From Paraburkholderia oxyphila NBRC 105797 (GTDB lineage: Bacteria > Pseudomonadota > Gammaproteobacteria > Burkholderiales > Burkholderiaceae): a stretch of DNA of 64,000 nucleotides. The position numbers were made by a program, and so were the translations under genes. Below, in pieces: positions 16,383 through 25,468 of this stretch (the first letter of the stretch is position 1; each line of letters opens with the position of its first letter). The notes beneath the pieces were generated by a model, which had not been told where the DNA came from, did not search any database, and saw nothing but the letters and a program-made list of their open reading frames with translations. The DNA lies in assembly GCF_000685075.1 (NCBI RefSeq), contig NZ_BAYD01000046.1:17836-81835 (forward strand), in the 5' to 3' direction.

Positions 16383-17153
16383 CTAGACTCCGAGGAGGTC
16401 GTGCAGCACCGGCATCTTGCCTTCGAGCTCGGCAATGCCGAAGCGCTCGACGATGCGTCCGTGCTCCATTACGTAGAAGCGGTCGGCGAGCGGCGCCGCA
16501 AAGCGGAAGTTCTGCTCGACCATCACGATCGTGTAGCCGCGCGACTTCAGCGTGAGGATCATGCGGGCGAGCGTCTGCACGATCACCGGCGCGAGGCCTT
16601 CGGAGATCTCGTCGAGCAGCAGCAGGTTCGCGCCCGTGCGCAGGATGCGCGCCACGGCGAGCATCTGCTGCTCGCCGCCCGAGAGCCGCGTGCCCTGGCT
16701 ATTGCGGCGCTCCGCGAGATTCGGAAACATCGAGTAGATCTCGTCGAGCGACATTCCCCCCGCGCCTTTTGTGCCCTTCATGCCGATCGCGGGCGGCAGC
16801 AGCAGGTTTTCCTCGCACGAGAGGCTTGCGAAGATGCCGCGCTCCTCGGGGCAATACCCCACCCCGCAATGCGCGATGCGATAGGTGGGCATCTGGATGG
16901 TCTCGCGCCCGCCGATGCGGATCGACCCCGTGCGCCGGCCCGTGAGGCCCATGATCGCGCGCAGCGTCGTGGTGCGCCCCGCGCCGTTGCGCCCGAGCAG
17001 CGTGACGACTTCGCCGCGTTTCACGGACAAGTCGACGCCATGCAGGATATGCGACTCGCCGTACCACGTCTGCAAGCCCGCGATTTCTAGCGCGCTCTCG
17101 CCCGGCGCGGCATCGGCTGCCGCTTCGTTCCCCCGCTCCGTCACGGTGCTCAT
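16383..17153 (-). CDS. livF: ABC transporter ATPase LivF (locus 2) with Arg in Walker A
   Basis: A 256-residue HAAT ATPase. An N-terminal tail of about 20 residues precedes the ABC fold. The P-loop reads GRNGAGRTT at residues 54-62, so the invariant Walker A lysine is replaced by Arg60 (codon CGC). The signature LSGGEQQML near 158 and Walker B LLLLDEISEGLAP near 180 are intact; the position after the catalytic Glu is Ile rather than Pro. The ATG overlaps the livG stop by 4 bp. Activity would depend on the arginine form being tolerated or on LivG supplying hydrolysis. Confidence 0.9.
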   Translation of the reverse strand: MSTVTERGNEAAADAAPGESALEIAGLQTWYGESHILHGVDLSVKRGEVVTLLGRNGAGRTTTLRAIMGLTGRRTGSIRIGGRETIQMPTYRIAHCGVGYCPEERGIFASLSCEENLLLPPAIGMKGTKGAGGMSLDEIYSMFPNLAERRNSQGTRLSGGEQQMLAVARILRTGANLLLLDEISEGLAPVIVQTLARMILTLKSRGYTIVMVEQNFRFAAPLADRFYVMEHGRIVERFGIAELEGKMPVLHDLLGV

Positions 17154-17929
17154 GCGTGCGCCCCCGCGAGCGCCGCATCGGCGCTGCCCATATAGGCTTC
17201 GGCCACGAGCGGATTCTTCGACACTTCCGCGTAGCTGCCCTCGGCCAGCACCTCGCCGCGCTGCAGGACCGTGATGGTGTCGGAAATGCCAGCGATCACG
17301 TTCATGTTGTGCTCGACCATCAGGATCGTGCGGCCGCTCGACACTTTCTTGATGAGCGCGGTGACGCGGTCCACGTCCTCGTGGCCCATGCCCTGCGTGG
17401 GCTCGTCGAGCAGCATGAGCTCGGGCTCCATGGCGAGCGTCGTCGCGATTTCGAGCGCGCGCTTGCGCCCGTAGGCGAGCTCGACGGTGGGCACGTCGGC
17501 GAAATCGGTGAGGCCCACCTGGGTGAGCAGGTCCATGGCGCGGTCGTTGAGCTCGGCGAGCGAGCGCTCGCTCTTCCAGAAGTGATACGCGGTGCCGAGC
17601 TGGCGCTGCAGGCCAATGCGCACGTTCTGCAGCGCGCTCAAATGCGGAAACACCGCCGAAATCTGAAACGAGCGGATGATGCCGCGCCGCGCGATCTGCG
17701 CGGGCCGCTCATGCGTGATGTCGATGCCGTTGAAGACAATGCGCCCCGCACTCGGGACGAGAAATTTGGTCAGGAGATTGAAGCAAGTGGTCTTGCCCGC
17801 GCCATTCGGTCCAATGAGCGCGTGAATCGAACCGCGGCACACGCGCAAGTTCACCCCGTTGACGGCCGTGAAACCCTTGAACTGTTTCGTGAGGCCGCGT
17901 GTCTCCAGAATCGTGTCGCCGAGAATCAT
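17150..17929 (-). CDS. livG: Branched-chain amino acid-type ABC transporter ATPase LivG (locus 2)
   Basis: A 259-residue HAAT ATPase with a normal P-loop GPNGAGKTT (about 40-48). It has a degenerate signature region (VELAYGRKRALEIA) and Walker B LMLLDEPTQGM. The C-terminal LivG extension ends VAEAYMGSADAAL. The ATG at 17929 has AAGGGG 3-4 nt upstream and gives MILGDTILETRGL. The longer frame to 17998 is not conserved-looking. It is first in the locus-2 operon and overlaps livF by 4 bp. Confidence 0.92.
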   Translation of the reverse strand: MILGDTILETRGLTKQFKGFTAVNGVNLRVCRGSIHALIGPNGAGKTTCFNLLTKFLVPSAGRIVFNGIDITHERPAQIARRGIIRSFQISAVFPHLSALQNVRIGLQRQLGTAYHFWKSERSLAELNDRAMDLLTQVGLTDFADVPTVELAYGRKRALEIATTLAMEPELMLLDEPTQGMGHEDVDRVTALIKKVSSGRTILMVEHNMNVIAGISDTITVLQRGEVLAEGSYAEVSKNPLVAEAYMGSADAALAGAHA

Positions 17930-18200
17930 GTCCCCTTCCACGCGAAGTAAGGCGTAACACTTCAGATCGTTCGTGCAGGGCTGTGCACGACTTTGCACGG
18001 CGCGCCATGTTTGGGCGCGCGCTTGCCCGCTCTGTCATTCCGCGCCATTGTCTCGCCAATGATGCAGCGCAATCATTGGGATTTGCACTTACGGGTGAGA
18101 GGCAATATCCACGCGCCTACGACGCGCTACTTGACGACAAATGGCAGCACGATGACGTCGAAATGACGACGCGTTCGACGCATCACAATTTCACGCAAAA

Positions 18201-18236
18201 CATGCGAATGCGCATGCGCCGCTTACGCGGCGCATG
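18201..18236. terminator. Nested hairpins between the GMC oxidoreductase and liv locus 2
   Basis: CATGCGCCGC-TTAC-GCGGCGCATG (18213-18236) is a perfect 10-bp stem. It overlaps an alternative stem, CATGCG-AATG-CGCATG (18201-18216). It lies about 130 bp after the GMC stop and may end that minus-strand transcript, though no strong U run follows. The rest of 17930-18363 has no recognisable gene and should contain the locus-2 promoter. Confidence 0.5.
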
Positions 18237-18363
18237 TCCTGGATACTGGTCCGGAACGCGCGTCCTGTTCAGGCCCGTTGCGAATGACGGCGCCCCGATC
18301 CTGCTCAGGTTCGATGCTCGCCTGGCTCGGGCACGTGCCGGTCTCCAATGTTAAGCGTGCGCT

Positions 18364-20070
18364 TCACGCTGGCGTCGCCGATGCGGCGGCATCGTTGCGC
18401 ACGTTCGTGGACGCGCCCGCACGACGGTCTTCGCGCAGCATCTGCGCGGCGCGCTCGGCAATCATCAGCGTGGGCGAATTGGTGTTGCCCGAAGTGATGA
18501 ACGGCATCACCGATGCGTCCACGACACGCAAACCTTGCACGCCGCGCACGCGCAGACGCGCATCGACCACGGCATCGGCGTCGTCGGCGCGGCCCATGCG
18601 GCAGGTGCCCACCGGATGGAAGATCGTCGTACCCACGTTGCCGGCCGCCTCGCGCAACTGCGCCTCGCTCTCGAAGGCGGGCCCCGGCAAAATCTCTTCG
18701 GGCCGATAGCGCGCGAGTGCGGGCGAAGCCGCAATGCGCCGCGTGAGCCGCATGGCATTGGCGGCCACGCGCAAGTCCTCCTCGGTCGACAGATAATTCG
18801 GCGCAATCACGGGCGCGTCCTTGGGGTCGACCGACACCGCATGAATGCTGCCGCGCGACGTGGGCCGCAGATTGCAGACCGACGCCGTGAACGCATTGAA
18901 GCGATGCAGCGGCTCGCCAAAGCGGTCGAGCGAGAGCGGCTGCACGTGATACTGCAGGTCGGGGCGCGTCATGTTCGCATCCGACCTCGCGAACGCGCCG
19001 AGCTGCGAAGGCGCCATCGACATCGGGCCGCTCTGGAACAGCGCGTACTCCATGCCGATCATCAGCTTGCCCCACCAGTGCGCGGAGGCCGTGTTGAGCG
19101 TGCGCACGCCGTTCACGCGAAACGCCATGCGCAGTTGCAGATGGTCCTGGAGATTCTCGCCCACGCCGCGCAAGTCCTGCACGACCCCGACGCCGAGCCG
19201 CGCAAGCCGCGCGGCATCGCCCACGCCGGAGCGCTCGAGCAGTTGCGGCGAGTTCACCGCGCCCGCGCTCAGGATGACTTCGCAGCGCGCACGCGCGACA
19301 TACGCAACGTCGCCGCGATACTCCACGCCCACGCAGCGCGTGCCCTCGAAGATCACACGCTCGGTGAGCGCCCCCGTGACGACGGTGAGATTGGGCCGTT
19401 TCATGGCGGCGCGCAGAAACGCCTTCGACGTATTCCAGCGTATGCCGCGCTTCTGGTTCACGTCGAAATAGCCCACGCCGCCGTTCGGGCCGCCGCTGTC
19501 GCCGCGATTGAAATCGTCAGTGGCGGGAATGCCCTGCTCCTGGGCGGCCTGCGCGAACGATTCGAGAATTTTCCACTTAAGGCGCTGCTTCTCGACGCGC
19601 CACTCGCCGCCCGCGCCGTGATACGCGTTCGCGCCGCCGTGGTAGTCCTCGCTGCCGCGGAACACGGGTAGCACCGACTCCCACGACCAGCCCGAGTCGC
19701 CGGTCACGCGCGCCCACGCGTCGTAGTCTTCGCGCTGGCCGCGCATATAGATCATGCCGTTGATCGACGACGATCCACCGAGCACGCGCCCGCGCGGATA
19801 CGAGAGCGCGCGGCCATTGAGGCCCTTCTCCGCCGCGGTCTTGTACAGCCAGTCCGTGCGCGGATTGCCAATGCAATACAGATAGCCAACCGGAATGTGG
19901 ATCCAGTGATAGTCGTCCTTGCCGCCCGCTTCGATCAACAGAACAGAGACATCGGAGTCTTGCGTCAGGCGGTTGGCGAGGACGCAGCCCGCCGTGCCGG
20001 CGCCGACGATCACGTAGTCGAATTCGCCTTCGAGACGGCGCCCTGCCGATGCATCGCTCAGTGCGGCCAT
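18364..20070 (-). CDS. GMC-family FAD-dependent oxidoreductase (choline dehydrogenase-like)
   Basis: A 568-residue glucose-methanol-choline oxidoreductase. The FAD loop VGAGTAGCVLANRL is at about 22-35. The GMC signature 1 region (PRGRVLGGSSSING) is at about 92-105, and signature 2 (GAVNSPQLLERSGVG) near 265. The catalytic His lies in the C-terminal HPVGTCRMG, and the SGNTNSPTLMIAERAA motif closes the fold. The ATG at 20070 has AGGAG 8 nt upstream. It oxidises an alcohol of unknown identity. It is transcribed divergently from a LysR regulator, its probable controller. Confidence 0.92.
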   Translation of the reverse strand: MAALSDASAGRRLEGEFDYVIVGAGTAGCVLANRLTQDSDVSVLLIEAGGKDDYHWIHIPVGYLYCIGNPRTDWLYKTAAEKGLNGRALSYPRGRVLGGSSSINGMIYMRGQREDYDAWARVTGDSGWSWESVLPVFRGSEDYHGGANAYHGAGGEWRVEKQRLKWKILESFAQAAQEQGIPATDDFNRGDSGGPNGGVGYFDVNQKRGIRWNTSKAFLRAAMKRPNLTVVTGALTERVIFEGTRCVGVEYRGDVAYVARARCEVILSAGAVNSPQLLERSGVGDAARLARLGVGVVQDLRGVGENLQDHLQLRMAFRVNGVRTLNTASAHWWGKLMIGMEYALFQSGPMSMAPSQLGAFARSDANMTRPDLQYHVQPLSLDRFGEPLHRFNAFTASVCNLRPTSRGSIHAVSVDPKDAPVIAPNYLSTEEDLRVAANAMRLTRRIAASPALARYRPEEILPGPAFESEAQLREAAGNVGTTIFHPVGTCRMGRADDADAVVDARLRVRGVQGLRVVDASVMPFITSGNTNSPTLMIAERAAQMLREDRRAGASTNVRNDAAASATPA

Positions 20071-20248
20071 GATGTGTCTCCTGTGAGCCATGGCGGCTTA
20101 TGCCGCGCGCTTATGCTTGTTTGCGTATTGCCATGCCCAACGACGGGCAACGAACGCTCGATGGATTCCAATTAGCGTAATCGCGCGGGGCATCGGCGAT
20201 CCAATGATTAATCCTCAACTGAGATATAAGGCGCGTTAATATCAGCGC
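20071..20248. promoter_or_regulatory. Divergent GMC oxidoreductase / lysR control region
   Basis: A 178-bp spacer, AT-rich near 20195-20240. It contains a short palindrome CTCAACTGAG (20214-20223), 26 bp upstream of the lysR ATG. The layout fits a LysR-type binding site controlling both genes; the exact operator is a guess. Confidence 0.4.
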
Positions 20249-21136
20249 ATGGACCTGACCTTGTTACGCGCGTTCGTGACGGTCGCGCGCGAGGGCAATC
20301 TCACGCGCGCGGCAACGCACCTGCATCTGACTCAGCCGGCCGTGAGCCTGCAGATCAAGCACCTGCACGAGACGCTGGGCGTCACGCTGTTCACCCGCAC
20401 CTCGCATGGCCTCGTGCTCACACGCGACGGACAGGCGCTGCTGCCGCACGCCGAGCGCGCGCTCACCGCCGCCGGCGACGTGCAACGCGCCGCCGCCGCG
20501 CTGCGCCACGAGGTGCGCGGGCGGCTGCGCATCGGCACCATTCTCGACCCCACGTTCCTGCGGCTCGGCGGCTTCCTGCATCAGCTCGTGGAAACCTGGC
20601 CGCAGATCGAGACGGCGCTGCGTCACGGTATGTCGGGCTGGGTGCTCGACCAGGTGCGCGCGCGCGAGCTGGACGTGGGCTACTACATCGGCCAGCCCAG
20701 CCCCGACCCCGAGATCTTCCATACGATCACGCTCACGCGATTTCAATACCGCGTGCTCGCGCCCGCCGGCTGGAAGGACCGCGTCAAGGGTGCGCACGAC
20801 TGGCGCGCACTCGCGGCCCTGCCCTGGATCTGGACGCCACCCGCATCGGCGCACAACCGGCTGCTCTCGGTGCGCTTCGAAGCCGCGCACGCGAAGCCCG
20901 TGAAAGTCGCCGAGGTGGACCAGGAACCCTCGATGATCGACCTCGTGAAATCGGGCGTGGGTCTCTCGCTCGCGCGCGACGCGACCGCGCTCGCCGAGGC
21001 GCATGCGCATGCACTGACCATCGTCGAAGGCGTGACAGTGCCCACCGAGCTCACCTTCATCACGCTGGCCGCGCGGCGCGACGAGCCCACCATCGCGGCT
21101 GCGCTCAAGGTCATCGAGACGCAGTGGGCGATATGA
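20249..21136 (+). CDS. LysR-family transcriptional regulator
   Basis: A 295-residue LysR regulator. The N-terminal winged helix-turn-helix reads MDLTLLRAFVTVAREGNLTRAA, then LTQPAVSLQIKHLHETLG (about 1-60). The effector-binding domain is at about 90-290. Length is standard. It is divergent from the GMC dehydrogenase gene and likely activates or represses it in response to a metabolite. No ribosome-binding site stands out, but the ATG gives the exact family start. Confidence 0.93.
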   Translation: MDLTLLRAFVTVAREGNLTRAATHLHLTQPAVSLQIKHLHETLGVTLFTRTSHGLVLTRDGQALLPHAERALTAAGDVQRAAAALRHEVRGRLRIGTILDPTFLRLGGFLHQLVETWPQIETALRHGMSGWVLDQVRARELDVGYYIGQPSPDPEIFHTITLTRFQYRVLAPAGWKDRVKGAHDWRALAALPWIWTPPASAHNRLLSVRFEAAHAKPVKVAEVDQEPSMIDLVKSGVGLSLARDATALAEAHAHALTIVEGVTVPTELTFITLAARRDEPTIAAALKVIETQWAI

Positions 21137-21343
21137 GCCGCGCTCATGAACGCGCGGCTCATGGCGCAATTTTTGTCTGATCTATCGCGACGTGCGCTGT
21201 TCGTCGGTGTAACAGCGCGGTCACACAAGTTTTGCTAGATTCGCTATTCGCTCCGCGTTTTTCACACGCCTGACTCGCAAGACGTCGAGGCGCGGAGCGT
21301 TCCGCGCCCCGCCCTTCGTTCCCCCGTTCCACAGGAGCCTTGC

Positions 21344-21871
21344 ATGGCCCGCAACATCGAAATCAAAGCCCGCGCCCGTCATTTCGACGCCCTGCGCGAG
21401 CGCGCCGCCCAGCTCGCATCCGATGCGCCGCTGATCTTTCGCCAGCAGGACTTCTTCTACGACGTGCCGCGCGGGCGCCTGAAGCTGCGCCAGTTCGACG
21501 ACGGCACGCCTCCCGAGCTGATCTTCTACCAGCGCGACGACCGCGACGGCCCGAAGGCCTCCTACTACACGCGCAGCCCCGTCACCAATGCCGAGGCGAT
21601 GCATTCGCTGCTCGCCACGGCGCTCACGACGCGCGGCATCGTCTCGAAGGAGCGCCACGTGTATCTGGCCGGGCGCACGCGCATCCATCTGGATCGCGTG
21701 GACGGGCTGGGCGACTTCGTCGAGCTCGAAGTGGTGCTCGGGCCCGAGGACGACGAGCAAGGTGGCGAAGCCGAAGCGCACGCCATGTTCCGGCAGCTCG
21801 GCGTGGATGAAAGCGATCTGGTGGCCGTGGCCTACGTCGATCTGCTCAACACGCCGGCCGCCGCGGCCTGA
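21344..21871 (+). CDS. CYTH-domain protein (class IV adenylate cyclase / triphosphatase-like)
   Basis: A 175-residue CYTH-domain protein. It begins MARNIEIKARAR, the strand that carries the EXEXK-type acidic/basic signature in shortened form. Further beta strands with alternating Arg, Lys and Glu follow (LKLRQFDD, ELIFYQRDD, KERHVYLAGRTRIHLDRV, FVELEVVL). This tunnel fold cleaves triphosphates (inorganic or thiamine triphosphate) or makes cAMP. Sequence alone does not distinguish these. AGGAG lies 6-7 nt upstream of the ATG. Monocistronic, convergent with the Lrp gene. Confidence 0.85.
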   Translation: MARNIEIKARARHFDALRERAAQLASDAPLIFRQQDFFYDVPRGRLKLRQFDDGTPPELIFYQRDDRDGPKASYYTRSPVTNAEAMHSLLATALTTRGIVSKERHVYLAGRTRIHLDRVDGLGDFVELEVVLGPEDDEQGGEAEAHAMFRQLGVDESDLVAVAYVDLLNTPAAAA

Positions 21872-21897
21872 GTATCCGATGAGCCCCCCACGGTGAC

Positions 21898-21920
21898 CCG
21901 GGCCCGTTCACGGGACCCGG
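21898..21920. terminator. GC-rich hairpin between convergent CYTH and lrp-type genes
   Basis: CCGGG-CCCG pairs with CGGG-A-CCCGG around a TTCA loop. It starts 27 bp after the CYTH stop and has no U run. It is placed where both convergent transcripts should end. Confidence 0.45.
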
Positions 21921-21965
21921 CGCCACCCAGCGCCACCCGGCGGCGCATGGCGCGCGGCGCCTGCA

Positions 21966-22472
21966 TCAAGGCGCCGCCGCACCGGGCTCCAGATGCCGGA
22001 GCGGCAGCGGGCCGTTGCGCTTGAAGGTCGTGAGCACGATGTTCGAGCGCACGCTGTCCACGCCGGGCACCCGCATCAGCTTCTTCATCACGAACGACGA
22101 CAGCGCGTTCAGATCCGGCGCCACGATGCGCAGCAGATAGTCGGCGTCGCCCACCACGGCGTGGCATTCGAGCACTTCCGGCAGCACGTCGATCTGCTGC
22201 TGGAATTGCTCGATGATCGAATCCCCGTGGTGCTTCAATTTCAGGCTCGTGAACGCGGTCACGCCAAGGCCGAGCTTTTCGGGCCGCAGCACGACGCGAT
22301 AGCCGTCGATCACGCCCGAAGCCTCCAGCCGCTGCAACCGCCTGCCGATCTGCGAGGGCGAGAGCGGCACCTGCTCGCCGAGTTGCTGATGCGTGGCGCG
22401 GCCGAAGCGCTGCAAAACGTCGAGCAGCGCGAGATCGAAATGATCGAGTTCGAGCATGAAAAAATCCTGCAT
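21966..22472 (-). CDS. Lrp/AsnC-family transcriptional regulator
   Basis: A 168-residue Lrp/AsnC protein. The N-terminal helix-turn-helix (LLDVLQRFGRATHQQLGE, then LSPSQIGRRLQRLEASGVI) is at about 15-60. The RAM ligand-binding domain is at about 75-155. An ATG at 22457 (MLELDHFD) has a better ribosome-binding site and is an equally possible start. It is divergent from phhA with a 126-bp shared control region. It probably regulates phenylalanine hydroxylation in response to aromatic amino acids, by analogy with similarly placed genes. Confidence 0.92.
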   Translation of the reverse strand: MQDFFMLELDHFDLALLDVLQRFGRATHQQLGEQVPLSPSQIGRRLQRLEASGVIDGYRVVLRPEKLGLGVTAFTSLKLKHHGDSIIEQFQQQIDVLPEVLECHAVVGDADYLLRIVAPDLNALSSFVMKKLMRVPGVDSVRSNIVLTTFKRNGPLPLRHLEPGAAAP

Positions 22473-22598
22473 TGATTGGCTTGTTGATGCTCGATTATTG
22501 CATACACAAACGAATAGCCACCCAGAATGCGCGCACCCTGCGCCCGAACCGCTCTAGACTTGCGTATCAGCAAGTGCTTTTATTGGAGCGTTACGAAC

Positions 22599-23519
22599 AT
22601 GGCCATCGCCGCCACCGCGAAACTGCAGGAGCAGTTCGATGCGGGCCTGGAAACCCGCCCTGACTTCACCATCGACCAGCCGCTCGAACGCTACGGCGCG
22701 GTCGATCACGCGGTCTGGGACCAGCTCTACCGGCGGCAGATGGCGCTGCTCGAAGGCCGCGCGTGCGAGGCGTTCATCGAAGGGGCGCAGCGGATCGGGC
22801 TGAACGTCGCGCACGTGCCCGACTTCGAGGCCGTGAGCGAGCGCCTGATGGCCGCCACGGGCTGGCGCATCGTGGCGGTGCCGGGGCTCGTGCCCGATCG
22901 CATCTTCTTCGAGCACCTGGCCCACCGCCGCTTTCCGGTGACGTGGTGGATGCGCCGTCCCGATCAGCTCGATTACCTGCAGGAGCCGGACTGCTTTCAC
23001 GACCTGTTCGGCCACGTGCCGCTCCTCACCGACCCCGTGTTCGCCGACGCGATCCACGCCTACGGTCGTGCCGCGCTTGCCGTGGACGAGCGCGCGCTGC
23101 CGCTGCTCGCGCGCCTCTACTGGTACACGGTGGAATTCGGTCTGATGCGTGACACAAGCGGCGACGCAAGCGGTGAAACACGCGCGACACACGGCGTGAA
23201 GATCTATGGCGCGGGCATCGTGTCGAGCAAGGGCGAGTCGCTCTACAGCGTGGAGAGCGACTCGCCCAACCGGCTCGCCTTCGACCTCGAGCGCGTGCTG
23301 CGCACGCGTTACCGGATCGACACGTTCCAGAAGACCTACTTCGTGATCGACTCGTTCGCGCAGTTGTTCGACGCGCTTGGCGCCGGCATGGCCGCGCATC
23401 TCGCCGATCCCGCGCCGCTCATCGCCGTGGAGCCCTACACCGCCGGCGACGTACTGCATGGCGACACGGTGTACACCCGCGGCACGGGTGAAGGCTGGCT
23501 CGAAGGCGGCGACGTCTGA
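22599..23519 (+). CDS. phhA: Phenylalanine-4-hydroxylase
   Basis: A 306-residue bacterial aromatic amino acid hydroxylase. It converts phenylalanine to tyrosine using O2, Fe(II) and tetrahydropterin. The iron ligands are visible: His134 and His139 in CFHDLFGHVP, and Glu179 in YWYTVEFGL. The start MAIAATAKLQEQF at 22599 is preceded by GGAG at long spacing; the frame upstream is not conserved. The cofactor-recycling gene phhB follows 208 bp downstream, as expected. Length is close to other bacterial enzymes (about 260-300 residues). Confidence 0.97.
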   Translation: MAIAATAKLQEQFDAGLETRPDFTIDQPLERYGAVDHAVWDQLYRRQMALLEGRACEAFIEGAQRIGLNVAHVPDFEAVSERLMAATGWRIVAVPGLVPDRIFFEHLAHRRFPVTWWMRRPDQLDYLQEPDCFHDLFGHVPLLTDPVFADAIHAYGRAALAVDERALPLLARLYWYTVEFGLMRDTSGDASGETRATHGVKIYGAGIVSSKGESLYSVESDSPNRLAFDLERVLRTRYRIDTFQKTYFVIDSFAQLFDALGAGMAAHLADPAPLIAVEPYTAGDVLHGDTVYTRGTGEGWLEGGDV

Positions 23520-23727
23520 GCGGCAGGCGCCGCGAGCCTCAGCATGGCCAGCGGCGCCTCCCGTACGCCATGCACGCTCCAAGCCAACGACCTGACCGAC
23601 CGCCGGCCACGAATTGCCGCAGCGCCGTCGAGTGCGCTCGCGCGTGTCGCACTTCCGTGAAAAAATGGCCCATCGGCCTGGCGCGTTTGCCGGGCCCGGA
23701 ACAGACGTAACGCATACAGGTGCCACG

Positions 23728-24039
23728 ATGATCAACCGACTCACATCCGAAGAGCGCGCCACGCAGCTCGCCGAACTGCGCGGCTGGCACGCCGTCGCGG
23801 GCCGCGACGCCATCCAGCGCCATTTCCGTTTCGCCGACTTCAACGAAGCCTTCGGCTTCATGACGCGCGTGGCAATCAAGGCGCAGGAAATGAACCACCA
23901 CCCCGAATGGTTCAACGTCTACAACCGCGTGGAAATCACCCTTTCGACCCATGAGGCCGACGGCCTCACGGCGCGCGACGTCGAACTCGCGCGCTTCATC
24001 GACTCGATCGCGCCCGGCCCGCTCACGGCCTCGGCCTGA
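23728..24039 (+). CDS. phhB: Pterin-4a-carbinolamine dehydratase
   Basis: A 103-residue PCD/DCoH protein. It dehydrates the 4a-carbinolamine formed by phenylalanine hydroxylase, the first step in recycling the pterin cofactor. The family core EMNHHPEWFNVYNRVEI is at about 52-68, with HEADGLTARD close behind. The start at 23728 gives MINRLTSEERA and has an AGGTG upstream. It lies downstream of phhA on the same strand, so the pair works as one pathway. Confidence 0.96.
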   Translation: MINRLTSEERATQLAELRGWHAVAGRDAIQRHFRFADFNEAFGFMTRVAIKAQEMNHHPEWFNVYNRVEITLSTHEADGLTARDVELARFIDSIAPGPLTASA

Positions 24040-24058
24040 ATAGAAGACGTGCAAGCGG

Positions 24059-24117
24059 TTTGCGTGCGTCGTGCATCGTGCGCCAGGTAGAAGCCCGCAC
24101 GACGCACAGCACGCAAA
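24059..24117. repeat. Long imperfect inverted repeat between phhB and the two-component system
   Basis: TTTGCGTG plus CGTCGTGC (24059-24074) pairs with GCACGACG (24097-24104) and CACGCAAA (24110-24117), leaving a 5-nt bulge and a 22-nt loop. It could be the phhAB terminator or a structured RNA. The rest of the 358-bp gap (24118-24397) shows no gene. Confidence 0.5.
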
Positions 24118-24397
24118 CGCGCCGCAATGAAAGCATAATGCAGGGTATCAGGCGTCCAAACCTTCAGCTTTGAAGGCCATTCTTGAAGGATACGTAAGAC
24201 TCCCAGGCAGCCTTTGCAATGGGGTCCAACCGTTCCGGTGAGAAGACGTTCTGACGCTGTACAATCAGCAGCGCATAGGGCCTGGAGCGCGCCTCCTGGC
24301 ACAACGCAAGTTCATCGCCACTCGAGGGCGAGCGGTTGCGCCAGAAGTTGATCGCGCATGCCTGACTGCTAAACCCATTTGTACTTGAGCGAATCCC

Positions 24398-25084
24398 ATG
24401 CGACTCCTTCTGATCGAAGACGACCGCCCCATCGCACGCGGCATCCAGTCCAGCCTCGAACAAGCCGGCTTTACGGTCGACATGGTCCACGACGGCATCT
24501 TCGCCGAACAGGCACTGACACAGAACCGGCATGAGCTCGTGATTCTCGACCTCGGCCTGCCCGGCATCGACGGCATGACGTTGCTCTCGCGCTTTCGTCA
24601 GAGCAACCGGCACACGCCCGTCATCGTGCTGACCGCACGCGACGAACTGAACGACCGCGTCCAGGGCCTCAACTCGGGCGCCGACGACTACATGCTCAAG
24701 CCGTTCGAACCGGCCGAGCTCGAAGCGCGTATTCGCGCCGTGATGCGCCGCAGCGGCCCGCACGGCGACGTGCCGCGTCCCGAAGTCTCGCTCGGCGGCG
24801 TACGCCTGTCGGGCGTCGACCGCCGCATCTTCAACGACGACAAGCCGCTCGAGCTTTCGCCGCGCGAGTTCGCCGTGCTCGAAATGCTGCTGCTGCGTCA
24901 TGGCCGCGTCGTGAGCAAGGCGCAACTGCAGGACCACCTCACGCACTTCGGCGGCGATCTCGGCGACACCGCGATCGAAGTCTACGTGCACCGCGTGCGC
25001 AAGAAGCTCGAGAACTGCCGTGTCGAGATCGTCACGGTGCGTGGCTTCGGCTATCTGTTGCAGGAAATCCGCCAGGCCGCTTAA
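24398..25084 (+). CDS. OmpR-family response regulator (TctD-like)
   Basis: A 228-residue two-component regulator. The receiver domain is at about 1-120, with the acidic pocket Glu7-Asp8-Asp9, the phosphoacceptor Asp51 (VILDLGLPG), Thr79 and Lys101. A winged-helix DNA-binding domain of the OmpR/PhoB type occupies about 130-225 (SPREFAVLEMLL, HRVRKKLE, TVRGFGYLL). The histidine kinase gene follows on the same strand. Together they resemble TctD/TctE pairs controlling carboxylate uptake, but no transporter is adjacent, so the signal is unknown. Confidence 0.94.
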   Translation: MRLLLIEDDRPIARGIQSSLEQAGFTVDMVHDGIFAEQALTQNRHELVILDLGLPGIDGMTLLSRFRQSNRHTPVIVLTARDELNDRVQGLNSGADDYMLKPFEPAELEARIRAVMRRSGPHGDVPRPEVSLGGVRLSGVDRRIFNDDKPLELSPREFAVLEMLLLRHGRVVSKAQLQDHLTHFGGDLGDTAIEVYVHRVRKKLENCRVEIVTVRGFGYLLQEIRQAA

Positions 25085-25468
25085 GGCCCCTGAGGGTCCC
25101 TCAGGGCCCGTCAAGGCCGCTTGGCCGCATCAGCCCCCTCGCGCGCCGTCAGGCGCCAGATCAGGAGCGCATGTCCGCATGCGCTCCTGCACGCCCCGTT
25201 CGAGCTGCCAGCCTGGCCACGTGCCGGGCTGAAGCCCGTGGCGCCCGCCATGCAGCCTCTCTGCGCTCCTGAGCGTCGCTCAGCCGTGCAAACGGCCACG
25301 CAAACAGCCATCCACCCGGAACACACCCAGAGCGCCACGGCGACGCCCAGGCCAGCGCCGGTCTGCCGCGCGCCCGTCCACCCGCGTAAAATGGGTCCGA
25401 GCCCGCGCGGCACGCAGCCCCGAAGATGCTGCGCCGTGCCCGTGACCCCAACATCGCCCGAACCGACC
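25085..25468. other. Spacer between response regulator and kinase with a GC palindrome
   Basis: CCCTGAGGG-T-CCCTCAGGG at 25088-25106 directly follows the regulator stop. It may be a terminator, attenuator or processing site between the two genes. The kinase frame remains open through this stretch, but its translation is low-complexity and not kinase-like, so it was left out of the gene. Confidence 0.45.
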
